Shown here: positions 42,301 through 55,817 of the stretch, piece by piece
How positions within the stretch are numbered: the stretch's first letter is position 1
How the letters are laid out: each line of letters starts with the position of its first letter
Assembly: GCA_006384855.1 (NCBI GenBank)
Contig: VCJN01002948.1
Span: 1 to 64,000, forward strand
Length of the DNA: 64,000 bases
Source of the DNA: Tetraselmis striata
Taxonomy: Eukaryota; Chlorophyta; Chlorodendrophyceae; Chlorodendrales; Chlorodendraceae
Direction of reading: 5' to 3'
The notes under the pieces: generated by a model
The model's input: the letters and a program-made list of their open reading frames with translations, nothing else
Told to the model about the DNA's origin: nothing
Databases searched by the model: none
Translations under genes and position numbers: made by a program

Positions 42301-43509
42301 GAAGGCTACGCTGGTGACCACCTCAGTGTGCCCCTTTTGCGGCTGCAGCAGCGCCTCCTCCCCCGTGAGCGCGTACCATACCCGTTGTGTTGTAATAGGA
42401 CGCTTTGGCCAGCCGCTTGCCGTCCAGGCTGAAGGCCATGCTGGTGGCCACCTCAGTGTGCCCCCGCATCGGCCGCAACAGCGCCTCCTCCCATGCAAGC
42501 GCGTTCCACACCCGTAGTGTCTTGTCCCTCGACACACTAGCCAGCCGCGAACCGTCCGGGCTGAAGGCCACGCTGGTGACCACCTCAGTGTGCCCCTTCA
42601 GCGGCTGCGGCAGCGCCTCCTCCCCCGTTAGCGCGTCCCACACCCGTAGAGTCTTGTCATAGGACGCACTAGTCAGCCGCTTGCCGTCCGGGCTGAAGGC
42701 CACGCTAGTAAACACCTCAGTGTGCCGCCGCAGCGGCCGCGGGAGCGCCTCTTCCCCCGTGAGCGCGTTCTATTCCCCGCACCGTCTTGTCCTCCGACGC
42801 ATAGGCCAGCCGTGTGCCGTCCGGGCTGAAGGCCACGCTGGTGACCACCTCAATGTGCCCCCGCAGGGGCTGCATCGGCGCCTCTTCCCCCGTGAGCACG
42901 TTCCACACCCGCACCGTCTTGTCCTCCGACGCACTGGCCAGTTGCTTGCCGTCCGGACTGAAGGCCACGCTGGTGACCATCCCAGTTGGCCCCCGCAGCG
43001 GCTGCGGCAGCACTTCTTCCCCCGTGATCGCGTTCCACACCCGTAGTAATTTGTCCCTCGACGCACCGACCAGCCGCGGGCCGTCCGGGCTGAAGGCCAC
43101 GCTGGTGACCACTTTAGTGTGCCCCTTCGGGGGGCGCGGCTGCGCCTCAGCCCCCGTGAGCGCGTTCCGCACCCGCACCGTCTTGTCCTCCGACGCACTG
43201 GCCAGCCGCGTGCTGTCTGGGCTGAAGGCATAGCGGTTGACCACCTCAATGTACCCCCGAAGTTGGTGCGGCTGCGCCTCCCCACCCGTGAGCGCGTTCC
43301 GCGCCCGCATCGCCTTGTCCTCCGACGCACTGACCAGTTGCACGCCGTCCGGGCTGAAGGCCACGCTGGTGACCATCCCAGTTGGCCCCCGCAGCGGCTG
43401 CGGCAGCACTTCTTCCCCCGTGATCGCGTTCCACACCCGTAGTGTCTTGTCCCTCGACGCACTAGCCAGCCGCGTGCCGTCCGGGCTGAAGGCCACGCTG
43501 GTGACCACC

Positions 43510-44910
43510 TCAGTGTGCCCCTTCAGGGGCTGCATCGGCGCCTCTTCCCCTGTGAGCGCGTCCCATACCCGTAGTGTTGTCATAGAACGCACATGTTAAT
43601 CGCTTGCCGTCCGGGCTGCAGGCCATGCTAGTGACCACCTCAGTGTGCCCCCGCATCGGATGCAGCTGCGCCTCCTCCCCCGAGAGCGCGTTCCACACCC
43701 GCACCGTCCAGTCTGCCGACGCACGGGCTTGCTGCGTGCCGTCCGGACTGAAGGCCACGCTGGTGACCACCTCAGTTTGCCCCCGTAGCGGTTGCGGCAG
43801 CGCCTTGTCTCCCGTTAGCGCGTCCCACACCCGTAGTGTCTTGTCATAGCACGCACTGGGCAGCCGCTTGCCGTCCGGGCTGAAGGCCACGCTAGTGACC
43901 CCTTCGGTGTGCCCCTGCGGGGGGCGCGGGAGCGCCTCTTCCCCTGTGAGCACGTTCCACACCCGCACCGTCTTGTCCTCCGACGCACTGACCAGCCGCG
44001 TGCTGTCTGGGCTGAAGGCAAAGCGGTTGACCACCTCAATGTACCCCCGAAGTTGGTGCGGCTGCGCCTCCCCACCCGTGAGCGCGTTCCGCGCCCGCAT
44101 CGCCTTGTCCTCCGACGCACTGACCAGTTGCACGCCGTCCGGGCTGAAGGCCACGCTGGTGACCATCCCAGTTGGCCCCCGCAGCGGCTGCGGCAGCACT
44201 TCTTCCCCCGTGATCGCGTTCCACACCCGTAGTGTCTTGTCCCTCGACGCACTAGCCAGCCGCGTGCCGTCCGGGCTGAAGGCCACGCTGGTGACCACCT
44301 CAGTGTGCCCCTTCAGGGGCTGCATCGGCGCCTCTTCCCCCGTGAGCGCGTTCCACACCCGCACCGTCTTGTCCTCCGACGCATTGACCAGCCGCGTGCT
44401 GTCTGGGCTGAAGGCAAAGCGGTTGACCACCTCAATGTACCCCCGAAGTTGGTGCGGCTGCGCCTCCCCACCCGTGAGCGCGTTCCGCGCCCGCATCGCC
44501 TTTTCCTCCGACGCACTGACCAGTTGCACGCCGTCCGGGCTGAAGGCCACGCTGGTGACCATCCCAATTGGCCCCCGCAGCGGCTGCGGCAGCACTTCTT
44601 CCCCCGTGATCGCGTTCCACACCCGTAGTGTCTTGTCCCTCGACGCACTAGCCAGCCGCGTGCCGTCCGGGCTGAAGGCCACGCTGGTGACCACCTCAGT
44701 GTGCCCCTTCAGGGGCTGCATCGGCGCCTCTTCCCCTGTGAGCGCGTCCCATACCCGTAGTGTTGTCATAGAACGCACATGCCAATCGCTTGCCGTCCGG
44801 GCTGCAGGCCATGCTAGTGACCACCTCAGTGTGCCCCCGCATCGGATGCAGCTGCGCCTCCTCCCCCAAGAGCGCGTTCCACACCCGCACCGTCCAGTCT
44901 GCCGACGCAC
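43510..44910 (-). pseudogene. WD40 open segment, 466 codons
   Basis: Same plan as the 1.87-kb copies, but the last blades are those of the DWTVRVWN type and it carries EEKAMRAR in one unit. It is followed at 45378-46475 by a copy where 13 bp are missing in one blade ([13 protein letters not shown]). Confidence 0.55.
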
Positions 44911-47900
44911 TAGCCAACCGCGTGCCGTCCGGGCTGAAGGCCACGCTGGTGACCACCTCAGTTTGCCCCCGCAGCGGCTGCGGCAGCGCCTTGTCTCCCG
45001 TTAGCGCGTCCCACACCCGTAGTGTCTTGTCATAGGACGCACTAGTCAGCCGCTTGCCGTCCGGTCTTGCCGCTTGCGGTCCGGACTGAAGGCCACGCTG
45101 GTGACCATCCCAGTGTGCCCCCGCAATAGCAGCGGCCGCACCTCCCCCCCCCCCCGTGAGCGCGTTCCACACCCGCGCCGTCTTGTTCTCCGACGCACTG
45201 ACTAGCAGCGTGCCGTCCGGGTTAAAGGCCACGCTGTTGATCACCTCTGTGTGCCCCCGCAGCGGCTGCGGCAGCACATCTTCCCTTGTTAGCGCGTTCC
45301 ACACCCGTAGTGTGTTGTCCCTTGACTCACTAGCCAGCCGCGTGCCGTCTGGGCTGAAGGCTACGCTGGTGACCACCTCAGTGTGCCCCTTTTGCGGCTG
45401 CAGCAGCGCCTCCTCCCCCGTGAGCGCGTACCATACCCGTTGTGTTGTAATAGGACGCTTTGGCCAGCCGCTTGCCGTCCAGGCTGAAGGCCATGCTGGT
45501 GGCCACCTCAGTGTGCCCCCGCATCGGCCGCAACAGCGCCTCCTCCCATGCAAGCGCGTTCCACACCCGTAGTGTCTTGTCCCTCGACGCACTAGCCAGC
45601 CGCGAACCGTCCGGGCTGAAGGCCACGCTGGTGACCACCTCAGTTTGCCCCCGCAGCGGCTGCGGCAGCGCCTTGTCTCCCGTTAGCGCGTCCCACACCC
45701 GTAGTGTCTTGTCATAGCACGCACTGGGCAGCCGCTTGCCGTCCGGGCTGAAGGCCACGCTAGTGACCCCTTCGGTGTGCCCCTGCGGGGGGCGCGGGAG
45801 CGCCTCTTCCCCCGTGAGCACGTTCCACACCCGCACCGTCTTGTCCTCCGACGCACTGACCAGCCGCGTGCTGTCTGGGCTGAAGGCAAAGCGGTTGACC
45901 ACCTCAATGTACCCCCGAAGTTGGTGCGGCTGCGCCTCCCCACCCGTGAGCGCGTTCCGCGCCCGCATCGCCTTGTCCTCCGACGCACTGACCAGTTGCA
46001 CGCCGTCCGGGCTGAAGGCCACGCTGGTGACCATCCCAGTTGGCCCCCGCAGCGGCTGCGGCAGCACTTCTTCCCCCGTGATCGCGTTCCACACCCGTAG
46101 TGTCTTGTCCCTCGACGCACTAGCCAGCCGCGTGCCGTCCGGGCTGAAGGCCACGCTGGTGACCACCTCAGTGTGCCCCTTCAGGGGCTGCATCGGCGCC
46201 TCTTCCCCCGTGAGCGCGTTCCACACCCGCACCGTCTTGTCCTCCGACGCATTGACCAGCCGCGTGCTGTCTGGGCTGAAGGCAAAGCGGTTGACCACCT
46301 CAATGTACCCCCGAAGTTGGTGCGGCTGCGCCTCCCCACCCGTGAGCGCGTTCCGCGCCCGCATCGCCTTTTCCTCCGACGCACTGACCAGTTGCACGCC
46401 GTCCGGGCTGAAGGCCACGCTGGTGACCATCCCAGCGGCTGCGGCAGCACTTCTTTCCCCGTGATCGCGTTCCACACCCGTAGTGTCTTGTCCCTCGACG
46501 CACTAGCCAGCCGCGTGCCGTCCGGGCTGAAGGCCACGCTGGTGACCACCTCAGTGTGCCCCTTCAGGGGCTGCATCGGCGCCTCTTCCCCCGTGAGCGC
46601 GTCCCATACCCGTAGTGTTGTCATAGAACGCACATGCCAATCGCTTGCCGTCCGGGCTGCAGGCCATGCTAGTGACCACCTCAGTGTGCCCCCGCATCGG
46701 ATGCAGCTGCGCCTCCTCCCCCAAGAGCGCGTTCCACACCCGCACCGTCCAGTCTGCCGACGCACTAGCCAACCGCGTGCCGTCCGGGCTGAAGGCCACG
46801 CTGGTGACCACCTCAGTTTGCCCCCGCAGCGGCTGCGGCAGCGCCTTGTCTCCCGTTAGCGCGTCCCACACCCGTAGTGTCTTGTCATAGGACGCACTAG
46901 TCAGCCGCTTGCCGTCCGGTCTTGCCGCTTGCGGTCCGGACTGAAGGCCACGCTGGTGACCATCCCAGTGTGCCCCCGCAATAGCAGCGGCTGCACCTCC
47001 CCCCCCCCCCCCCGTGAGCGCGTTCCACACCCGCGCCGTCTTGTTCTCCGACGCACTGACTAGCAGCGTGCCGTCTGGGTTAAAGGCCACGCTGTTGATC
47101 ACCTCTGTGTGCCCCCGCAGCGGCTGCGGCAGCACATCTTCCCTTGTTAGCGCGTTCCACACCCGTAGTGTGTTGTCCCTTGACTCACTAGCCAGCCGCG
47201 TGCCGTCTGGGCTGAAGGCTACGCTGGTGACCACCTCAGTGTGCCCCTTTTGCGGCTGCAGCAGCGCCTCCTCCCCCGTGAGCGCGTACCATACCCGTTG
47301 TGTTGTAATAGGACGCTTTGGCCAGCCGCTTGCCGTCCAGGCTGAAGGCCATGCTGGTGGCCACCTCAGTGTGCCCCCGCATCGGCCGCAACAGCGCCTC
47401 CTCCCATGCAAGCGCGTTCCACACCCGTAGTGTCTTGTCCCTCGACGCACTAGCCAGCCGCGAACCGTCCGGGCTGAAGGCCACGCTGGTGACCACCTCA
47501 GTTTGCCCCCGCAGCGGCTGCGGCAGCGCCTTGTCTCCCGTTAGCGCGTCCCAAACCCGTAGTGTCTTGTCATAGGACGCACTAGTCAGCCGCTTGCCGT
47601 CCGGGCTGAAGGCCACGCTAGTAAACACCTCAGTGTGCCGCCGCAGCGGCCGCGGGAGCGCCTCTTCCCCCGTGAGCGCGTTCTATTCCCCGCACCGTCT
47701 TGTCCTCCGACGCATAGGCCAGCCGTGTGCCGTCCGGGCTGAAGGCCACGCTGGTGACCACCTCAATGTGCCCCCGCAGGGGCTGCATCGGCGCCTCTTC
47801 CCCCGTGAGCACGTTCCACACCCGCACCGTCTTGTCCTCCGACGCACTGGCCAGTTGCTTGCCGTCCGGACTGAAGGCCACGCTAGTGACAACCTTAGTG

Positions 47901-49735
47901 TGCCCCCGCAGCGGCTGCGGCAGCACTTCTTCCCCCGTGATCGCGTTCCACACCCGTAGTAATTTGTCCCTCGACGCACCGACCAGCCGCGGGCCGTCCG
48001 GGCTGAAGGAAACGCTGGTGACCACTTTAGTGTGCCCCTTCGGGGGGCGCGGCTGCGCCTCAGCCCCCGTGAGCGCGTTCCGCACCCGCACCGTCTTGTC
48101 CTCCGACGCACTGGCCAGCCGCGTGCTGTCTGGGCTGAAGGCATAGCGGTTGACCACCTCAATGTACCCCCGAAGTTGGTGCGGCTGCGCCTCCCCACCC
48201 GTGAGCGCGTTCCGCGCCCGCATCGCCTTGTCCTCCGACGCACTGACCAGTTGCACGCCGTCCGGGCTGAAGGCCACGCTGGTGACCATCCCAGTTGGCC
48301 CCCGCAGCGGCTGCGGCAGCACTTCTTCCCCCGTGATCGCGTTCCACACCCGTAGTGTCTTGTCCCTCGACGCACTAGCCAGCCGCGTGCCGTCCGGGCT
48401 GAAGGCCACGCTGGTGACCACCTCAGTGTGCCCCTTCAGGGGCTGCATCGGCGCCTCTTCCCCTGTGAGCGCGTCCCATACCCGTAGTGTTGTCATAGAA
48501 CGCACATGTTAATCGCTTGCCGTCCGGGCTGCAGGCCATGCTAGTGACCACCTCAGTGTGCCCCCGCATCGGATGCAGCTGCGCCTCCTCCCCCGAGAGC
48601 GCGTTCCACACCCGCACCGTCCAGTCTGCCGACGCACGGGCTTGCTGCGTGCCGTCCGGACTGAAGGCCACGCTGGTGACCACCTCAGTTTGCCCCCGCA
48701 GCGGCTGCGGCAGCGCCTTGTCTCCCGTTAGCGCGTCCCCCCCGTAGTGTCTTGTCATAGGACGCACTGGTCAGCCGCTTGCCGTCCGGTCTTGCCGCTT
48801 GCGGTCCGGACTGAAGGCCACGCTGGTGACCATCCCAGTGTGCCCCCGCAATGGCAGCGGCTGCACCTCCCCCCCCCCCCCCCCCCCCCGTGAGCGCGTT
48901 CCACACCCGCGCCGTCTTGTTCTCCGACGCACTGACTAGCAGCGTGCCGTCTGGGTTAAAGGCCACGCTGTTGATCACCTCTGTGTGCCCCCGCAGCGGC
49001 TGCGGCAGCACATCTTCCCTTGTTAGCGCGTTCCACACCCGTAGTGTGTTGTCCCTTGACTCACTAGCCAGCCGCGTGCCGTCTGGGCTGAAGGCTACGC
49101 TGGTGACCACCTCAGTGTGCCCCTTTTGCGGCTGCAGCAGCGCCTCCTCCCCCGTGAGCGCGTACCATACCCGTTGTGTTGTAATAGGACGCTTTGGCCA
49201 GCCGCTTGCCGTCCAGGCTGAAGGCCATGCTGGTGGCCACCTCAGTGTGCCCCCGCATCGGCCGCAACAGCGCCTCCTCCCATGCAAGCGCGTTCCACAC
49301 CCGTAGTGTCTTGTCCCTCGACGCACTAGCCAGCCGCGTCCAGCGGCTGCGGCAGCGCCTTGTCTCCCGTTAGCGCGTCCCACACCCGTAGTGTCTTGTC
49401 ATAGGACGCATTGGTCAGCCGCTTGCCGCCCGGGCTAAAGGCCACGCTAGTGACCACTTCGGTGTGCCCCCGCAGCGGGTGCGGGAGCGCCTCTTCCCCC
49501 GTGAGCGCGTTCCACACCCCTACCGTCTTGTCCTCCGACACACATGCCAGCCGTTTGCCGTCCGGGCTGAAGGCCACGCTGGTGACCACCTCAATGTGCC
49601 CCCGCATGGGCTGCATCGGCGCCTCTTCCCCCGTGAGTGCGTTCCACACCAGCACCGTCTTGATCTCCGTCGCACTGACTAGCCGTGTGCCGTCGGGGCT
49701 GAAGGCCACGCTGGTGACCACCTCAATGTGCCCCT

Positions 49736-51004
49736 TCAGGGGCTGCATCGGCGCCTCTTCCCCCGTGAGCGCGTTCCACACCCGCACCGTCTTCTCCTCC
49801 GACGCATTGACCAGCCGCGTGCTGTCTGGGCTGAAGGACAAGCGGTTGACCACCTCAATGTACCCCCGCAGCAGGTGCGGCTGCGCCTCCCCCCCCCCCC
49901 CGTGAGTGCGTTCCGCGCCCGCGCCGTCTTGTCCTCCGACGCACTGACATGTTGCTTGCCGTCCGGGCTGAAGGCCACGCTGGTGACCACCTCAGTTTGC
50001 CCCCGCAGCGGGTGCGGCAGTACTTCTTCCCCCGTGATCGCGTTCCACAGCTGTAGTGTCTTGTCCCTCGACGCACTAGCCAGCCGCGTGCCGTCCGGGC
50101 TGAAGGCCACGCTGGTGACCACCTCAGTGTGCCCCTTCAGAGGCTGCATCGGCGCCCTTTCCCCCGTGAGCGCGTTCCACACCCGCACCGTCTTGTTCTC
50201 CGACGCACTGGGCAGCCGCTTGCCGTCCGGGCTGAAGGCCACGCTAGTGACCACTTCGGTGTGCCGCCGCAGCTGCTGCGGGAGCGCCTCTTCCCCCGTG
50301 AGCGCGTTCCACACCCGCACCGTCTTGTCCTCCGCTGCACAGGCCAGCCGCGTGCCGTCGGGGCTGAAGGCCAAGCGGTTGACCACCTCAATGTACCCCC
50401 GCAGCGGGTGCGGCTGCGCCTCCCCCCTTGTGAGTGCGTTCCGCGCCCGCGCCGTGTTGTCCTCCGACGCACTGACATGTTGCTTGCCGTCCGGGCTGAA
50501 GGCCACGCTGGTGACCACCTCAGTTTGCCCCCGCAGCGGCTGCGGCAGCACTTCTTCCCCCGTGATCGCGTTCCACAGCCGTAGTGTCTTGTCCCTCGAC
50601 GCACTAGCCAGCCGCGTGCCGTCCGGGCTGAAGGCCACGCTGGTGACCACCTCAGTGTGCCCCTTCAGCGGCTGCATCGGCGCCTCTTCCCCCGTGAGCG
50701 CGTTCCACACCCGCACCGTCTTGTCCTCCGACGCATTGACCAGCCGCGTGCTGTCTGGGCTGAAGGACAAGCGGTTGACCACCTCAATGAACCCCCGCAG
50801 CGGGTGCGGCTGCGCCTCCCCCCCCCCCCGTGAGTGCGTTCCGCGCCCGCGCCGTCTTGTCCTCCGACGCACTGACATGTTGCTTGCCGTCCGGGCTGAA
50901 GGCCACGCTGGTGACCACCTCAGTTTGCCCCCGCAGCGGCTGCGGCAGTACTTCTTCCCCCGTGATCGCGTTCCACAGCCGTAGTGTCTTGTCCCTCGAC
51001 GCAC
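49736..51004 (-). pseudogene. WD40 open segment of a second blade family, 422 codons
   Basis: Blades here differ from the 396-bp family: [33 protein letters not shown] and TEALPQQLRRH variants. It crosses two C tracts of 12 and 13 bases (50818-50829 and 49889-49901). After the first it stays in the WD40 frame (GGGEAQPHPLRG); after the second it leaves it. Confidence 0.5.
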
Positions 51005-52197
51005 TAGCCAGCCGCGTGCCGTCCGGGCTGAAGGCCACGCTGGTGACCACCTCAGTGTGCCCCTTCAGAGGCTGCATCGGCGCCCTTTCCCCCGTGAGCG
51101 CGTCCCACACCCGTAGTGTTGTCATAGAACGCACATGCCAATCGCTTGTTGTCCGGGCTGCAAGCCATGCTAGTGACCACCTCAGTGTGCCCCCGCATCG
51201 GATGCAGCAGCGCCTCCTCCCCCGTGAGCGCGTTCCACACCCGCACCGTCCAGTCTGCCGACGCACGGGCTTGCTGCGTGCCGTCCGGACTGAAGGCCGC
51301 GCTGGTGACCACCTCAGTGTGCCCCTTCAGCGGCTGCGGTAGCGCCTCCTCCCCCGTTAGCGCGTCCCACACCCGCAGTGTCTTGTCATAGGACGCATTG
51401 GTCAGCCGGTTGCCGTCCGGGCTGAAGGCCACGCTAGTAAACACCTCAGTGTGCCGCCGCAGCGGATGCGGGAGCGCCTCTTCCCCCGTGAGCGCGTTCT
51501 ATTCCCCCACCGTCTTGTCCTCCGACGCATAGGCCAGCCGTGTGCCGTCCGGGCTGAAGGCCACGCTGGTGACCACCTCACTGTGCCCCTTCAGCGGGTG
51601 CGGCAGCGCCTCCTCCCCCGTTAGCGCGTCCCACACCCGTAGTGTCTTGTCATAGGACGCACTAGTCAGCCGCTTGCCGTCCGGGCTGAAGGCCACGCTA
51701 GTAAACACCTCAGTGTGCCGCCGCAGCGGATGCGGGAGCGCCTCTTCCCCCGTGAGCGCGTTCTATTCCCCCACCGTCTTGTCCTCCGACGCATAGGCCA
51801 ACCGCGTGCGCCTACCCCCCCAAAGCCGTTGCGCCTCCCCCCTTGTGAGCGCGTTCCGCACCCGCACCGTCTTGTCCTCCGACGCACTGACATGTTGCTT
51901 GCCGTCCGGACTGAAGGCCACGCTAGTGACAACCTTAGTGTGCCCCCGCAGCGGCTGCGGCAGCACTTCTTCCCCCGTGATCGCGTTCCACACCCGTAGT
52001 AATTTGTCCCTCGACGCACTGACCAGCCGCGGGCCGTCCGGGCTGAAGGAAACGCTGGTGACCACCTCAGTGTGCCCCTGCGGGGGGCGCGGCTGCGCCT
52101 CAGCCCCTGTGAGCGCGTTCCACACCCGCACCGTCTTGCCTCCGACGCATTGACCAGCCGCGTGCTGTCTGGGCTGAAGGACAAGCGGTTGACCACC

Positions 52198-53211
52198 TCA
52201 ATGTTCCCCCGCAGCGGGTGCGGCTGCGCCTCCCCCCCCCCCCCCCGTGAGTGCGTTCCGCGCCCGCGCCGTCTTGTCCTCCGACGCACTGACATGTTGC
52301 TTGCCGTCCGGGCTGAAGGCCACGCTGGTGACCACCTCAGTTTGCCCCCGCAGCGGGTGCGGCAGTACTTCTTCCCCCGTGATCGCGTTCCACAGCTGTA
52401 GTGTCTTGTCCCTCGACGCACTAGCCAGCCGCGTACCGTCCGGGGTGAAGGCCACGCTGGTGACCACCTCAGTTTGCCCCCGCAGCGGCTGCGGCAGCGC
52501 CTTGTCTCCCGTTAGCGCGTCCCACACCCGTAGTGTCTTGTCATAGCACGCACTGGGCAGCCGCTTGCCGTCCGGGCTGAAGGCCACGCTAGTGACCCCT
52601 TCGGTGTGCCCCTGCGGGGGGCGCGGGAGCGCCTCTTCCCCCGTGAGCACGTTCCACACCCGCACCGTCTTGTCCTCCGACGCACTGACCAGCCGCGTGC
52701 TGTCTGGGCTGAAGGCCACGCTGGTGACCACCTCAATGTACCCCCGAAGTTGGTGCGGCTGCGCCTCCCCACCCGTGAGCGCGTTCCGCGCCCGCATCGC
52801 CTTGTCCTCCGACGCACTGACCAGTTGCACGCCGTCCGGGCTGAAGGCCACGCTGGTGACCATCCCAGTTGGCCCCCGCAGCGGGTGCGGCAGCACTTCT
52901 TCCCCCGTGATCGCGTTCCACACCCGTAGTGTCTTGTCCCTCGACGCACTAGCCAGCCGCGTGCCGTCCGGGCTGAAGGCCACGCTGGTGACCACCTCAG
53001 TGTGCCCCTTCAGGGGCTGCATCGGCGCCTCTTCCCCCGTGAGCGCGTCCCATACCCGTAGTGGTGTCATAGAACGCACATGCCAATCGCTTGCCGTCCG
53101 GGCTGCAGGCCATGCTAGTGACCACCTCAGTGTGCCCCCGCATCGGATGCAGCTGCGCCTCCTCCCCCGAGAGCGCGTTCCACACCCGCACCGTCCAGTC
53201 TGCCGACGCAC
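52198..53211 (-). pseudogene. WD40 open segment, 337 codons
   Basis: A mosaic of the two blade families: a 396-bp unit joined to [15 protein letters not shown] and [18 protein letters not shown] blades, ending in a C15 tract (52232-52246). The switch point near 52440 ([11 protein letters not shown]) looks like a recombination junction. Confidence 0.5.
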
Positions 53212-55817
53212 TAGCCAGCCGCGTGCCGTCCGGGCTGAAGGCCACGCTGGTGACCACCTCAGTTTGCCCCCGCAGCGGCTGCGGCAGCGCCTTGTCTCCC
53301 GTTAGCGCGTCCCAAACCCGTAGTTTCTTGTCATAGGACGCACTGGTCAGCCGCTTGCCGTCCGGTCTTGCCGCTTGCGGTCCGGACTGAAGGCCACGCT
53401 GGTGACCATCCCAGTGTGCCCCCGCAATGGCAGCGGCTGCACCTCCCCCCCCCCCCCCCCCGTGAGCGCGTTCCACACCCGCGCCGTCTTGTTCTCCGAC
53501 GCACTGACTAGCAGCGTGCCGTCTGGGTTAAAGGCCACGCTGTTGATCACCTCTGTGTGCCCCCGCAGCGGCTGCGGCAGCACATCTTCCCTTGTTAGCG
53601 CGTTCCACACCCGTAGTGTGTTTTCCCTTGACTCACTAGCCAGCCGCTTGCCGTCCAGGCTGAAGGCCATGCTGGTGGCCACCTCAGTGTGCCCCCGCAT
53701 CGGCCGCAACAGCGCCTCCTCCCATGCAAGCGCGTCCCACACCCGTAGTGTCTTGTCCCTCGACGCACTAGCCAGCCGCGTGCCGTCCGGGCTGAAGGCC
53801 ACGCTGGTGACCACCTCAGTGTGCCCCCGCAGCGGCTGCGGCAGCGCCTTGTCTCCCGTTAGCGCGTCCCACACCCGTAGTGTCTTGTCATAGCACGCAC
53901 TGGGCAGCCGCTTGCCGTCCAGGCTAAAGGCCATGCTGGTGGCCACCCCAGTGTGCCCCCGCATCGGCCGCAACAGCGCCTCCTCCCATGCAAGCGCGTT
54001 CCACACCCGTAGTGTCTTGTCCCTCGACGCACTAGCCAGCCGCGTCCAGCGGCTGCGGCAGCGCCTTGTCTCCCGTTAGCGCGTCCCACACCCGTAGTGT
54101 CTTGTCATAGGACGCATTGGTCAGCCGCTTGCCGCCCGGGCTAAAGGCCACGCTAGTGACCACTTCGGTGTGCCCCCGCAGCGGCTGCGGGAGCGCCTCT
54201 TCCCCCGTGAGCGCGTTCCACACCCCTACCGTCTTGTCCTCCGACACACATGCCAGCCGTTTGCCGTCCGGGCTGAAGGCCACGCTGGTGACCACCTCAA
54301 TGTGCCCCCGCATGGGCTGCATCGGCGCCTCTTCCCCCGTGAGTGCGTTCCACACCAGCACCGTCTTGATCTCCGTCGCACTGACTAGCCGTGTGCCGTC
54401 GGGGCTGAAGGCCACGCTGGTGACCACCTCAGTGTGCCCCTTCAGCGGCTGCGGCAGCGCCTCCTCCCCCGTTAGCGCGTCCCACACCCGTAGAGTCTTG
54501 TCATAGGACGCACTAGTCAGCCGCTTGCCGTCCGGGCTGAAGGCCACGCTAGTAAACACCTCAGTGTGCCGCCGCAGCGGCCGCGGGAGCGCCTCTTCCC
54601 CCGTGAGCGCGTTCTATTCCCCCACCGTCTTGTCCTCCGACGCATAGGCCAATTGCTTGCCGTCCGGACTGAATGCCACGCTAGTGACAACCTTAGTGTG
54701 CCCCCGCAGCGGCTGCGGCAGCACTTCTTCCCCCGTGATCGCGTTCCACACCCGTAGTAATTTGTCCCTCGACGCACCGACCAGCCGCGGGCCGTCCGGG
54801 CTGAAGGAAACGCTGGTGACCACTTTAGTGTGCCCCTTCGGGAAGCGCGGCTGCGCCTCAGCCCCCGTGAGCGCGTTCCGCACCCGCACCGTCTTGTCCT
54901 CCGACGCACTGGCCAGGTGCTTGCCGTCCGGACTAGAGGCCACGCTGGTGACCATCCCAGTGTGCCCCCGCAACGGCTGCGGCAGCACTTCTTCCCCCGT
55001 GATCGCGTTCCACACCCGCACCGCCTTGCCCTCCGACGCACATGCCAGACGCGTGCCGTCCGGGCTGAAGGCCACCCTCGTGATCACCTCGGTGTGCCCC
55101 CGCATCGGTTACATCGGCGCCTCTTCCCCCGTGAGCGCGTTCCACACCCGCACCGTCTTGTTCTCCGACGCACTGCCTAGCCGTGTGCCGTCTGGGTTGA
55201 AGGCCACGCTGGTGACCATATCAGTGTGCCGCTGCAGCGGCCGTGGCAGCGCCTCCCCCCCCCGTCACCTCGTTCCACACACCGCGCCGTCTTGTCTTCC
55301 GACGCACTGGCCAGTTGCTTGCGGTCCGGACTGAAGGCCACGCTGGTGACCATCTTAGTGTGCCCCCGCAATGGCAGCGGCTGCACCTCCCCCCGTGAGC
55401 GCGTTCCACACCCGCACCGTCTTGTTCTCCGACGCACAGGCCAGCCGTTTGCCGTCCGGGCTGAAGGCCACGCTAGTGACCACTTCGGTGTGCCGCCGCA
55501 TCTGCTGCGGGAGCGCCTCTTCCCCCGTGAGCGCGTTCCACACCCGCACCGTCTTGTCCTCCACTGCACAGGCCAGCCGCGTGCCGTCGGGGCTGAAGGC
55601 CACGCTGGTGACCACCTCAATGTGCCCCCGCATGGGTTGCATCGGCGCCGCTTCCCCCGTGAGTGCGTTCCACACCCGCACCGTCTTGTCCTCCGACGCA
55701 CCGACCAGCCGCGTGCTGTCTGGGCTGAAGGCCAAGCGGTTGACCACCTCAATGTACCCCCGCAGCGGGTGCGGCTGCGCCTCCCCCCGTGAGCGCATTC
55801 CGCGCCCGCACCGTCTT

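Larger units (their letters stand above)
26625..55817 (-). pseudogene. WD40 array, block 2 (396-bp and 1.87-kb higher-order repeats)
   Basis: About 29 kb of nearly pure WD40 blades. A three-blade unit of 396 bp recurs singly or in runs of two to four (for example starts near 30110, 30506, 30902 and 31298). Within it, one blade reads AMRARN where the Trp should be and GYIEV where GH should be. Another has GPTGM. Only the third keeps both GH and VWN. These units sit in a larger repeat of about 1.87 kb, clearest at 33981-39618 and 45144-48889, phased by a homologous C tract. Open stretches reach 686 codons, but 2-bp deletions, TAG codons and tract-length changes break the frame repeatedly. The family builds beta-propeller scaffolds. 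With this near-identity between blades it belongs to the highly conserved WD40 repeats known from cyanobacteria, fungi and algae. Confidence 0.75.
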
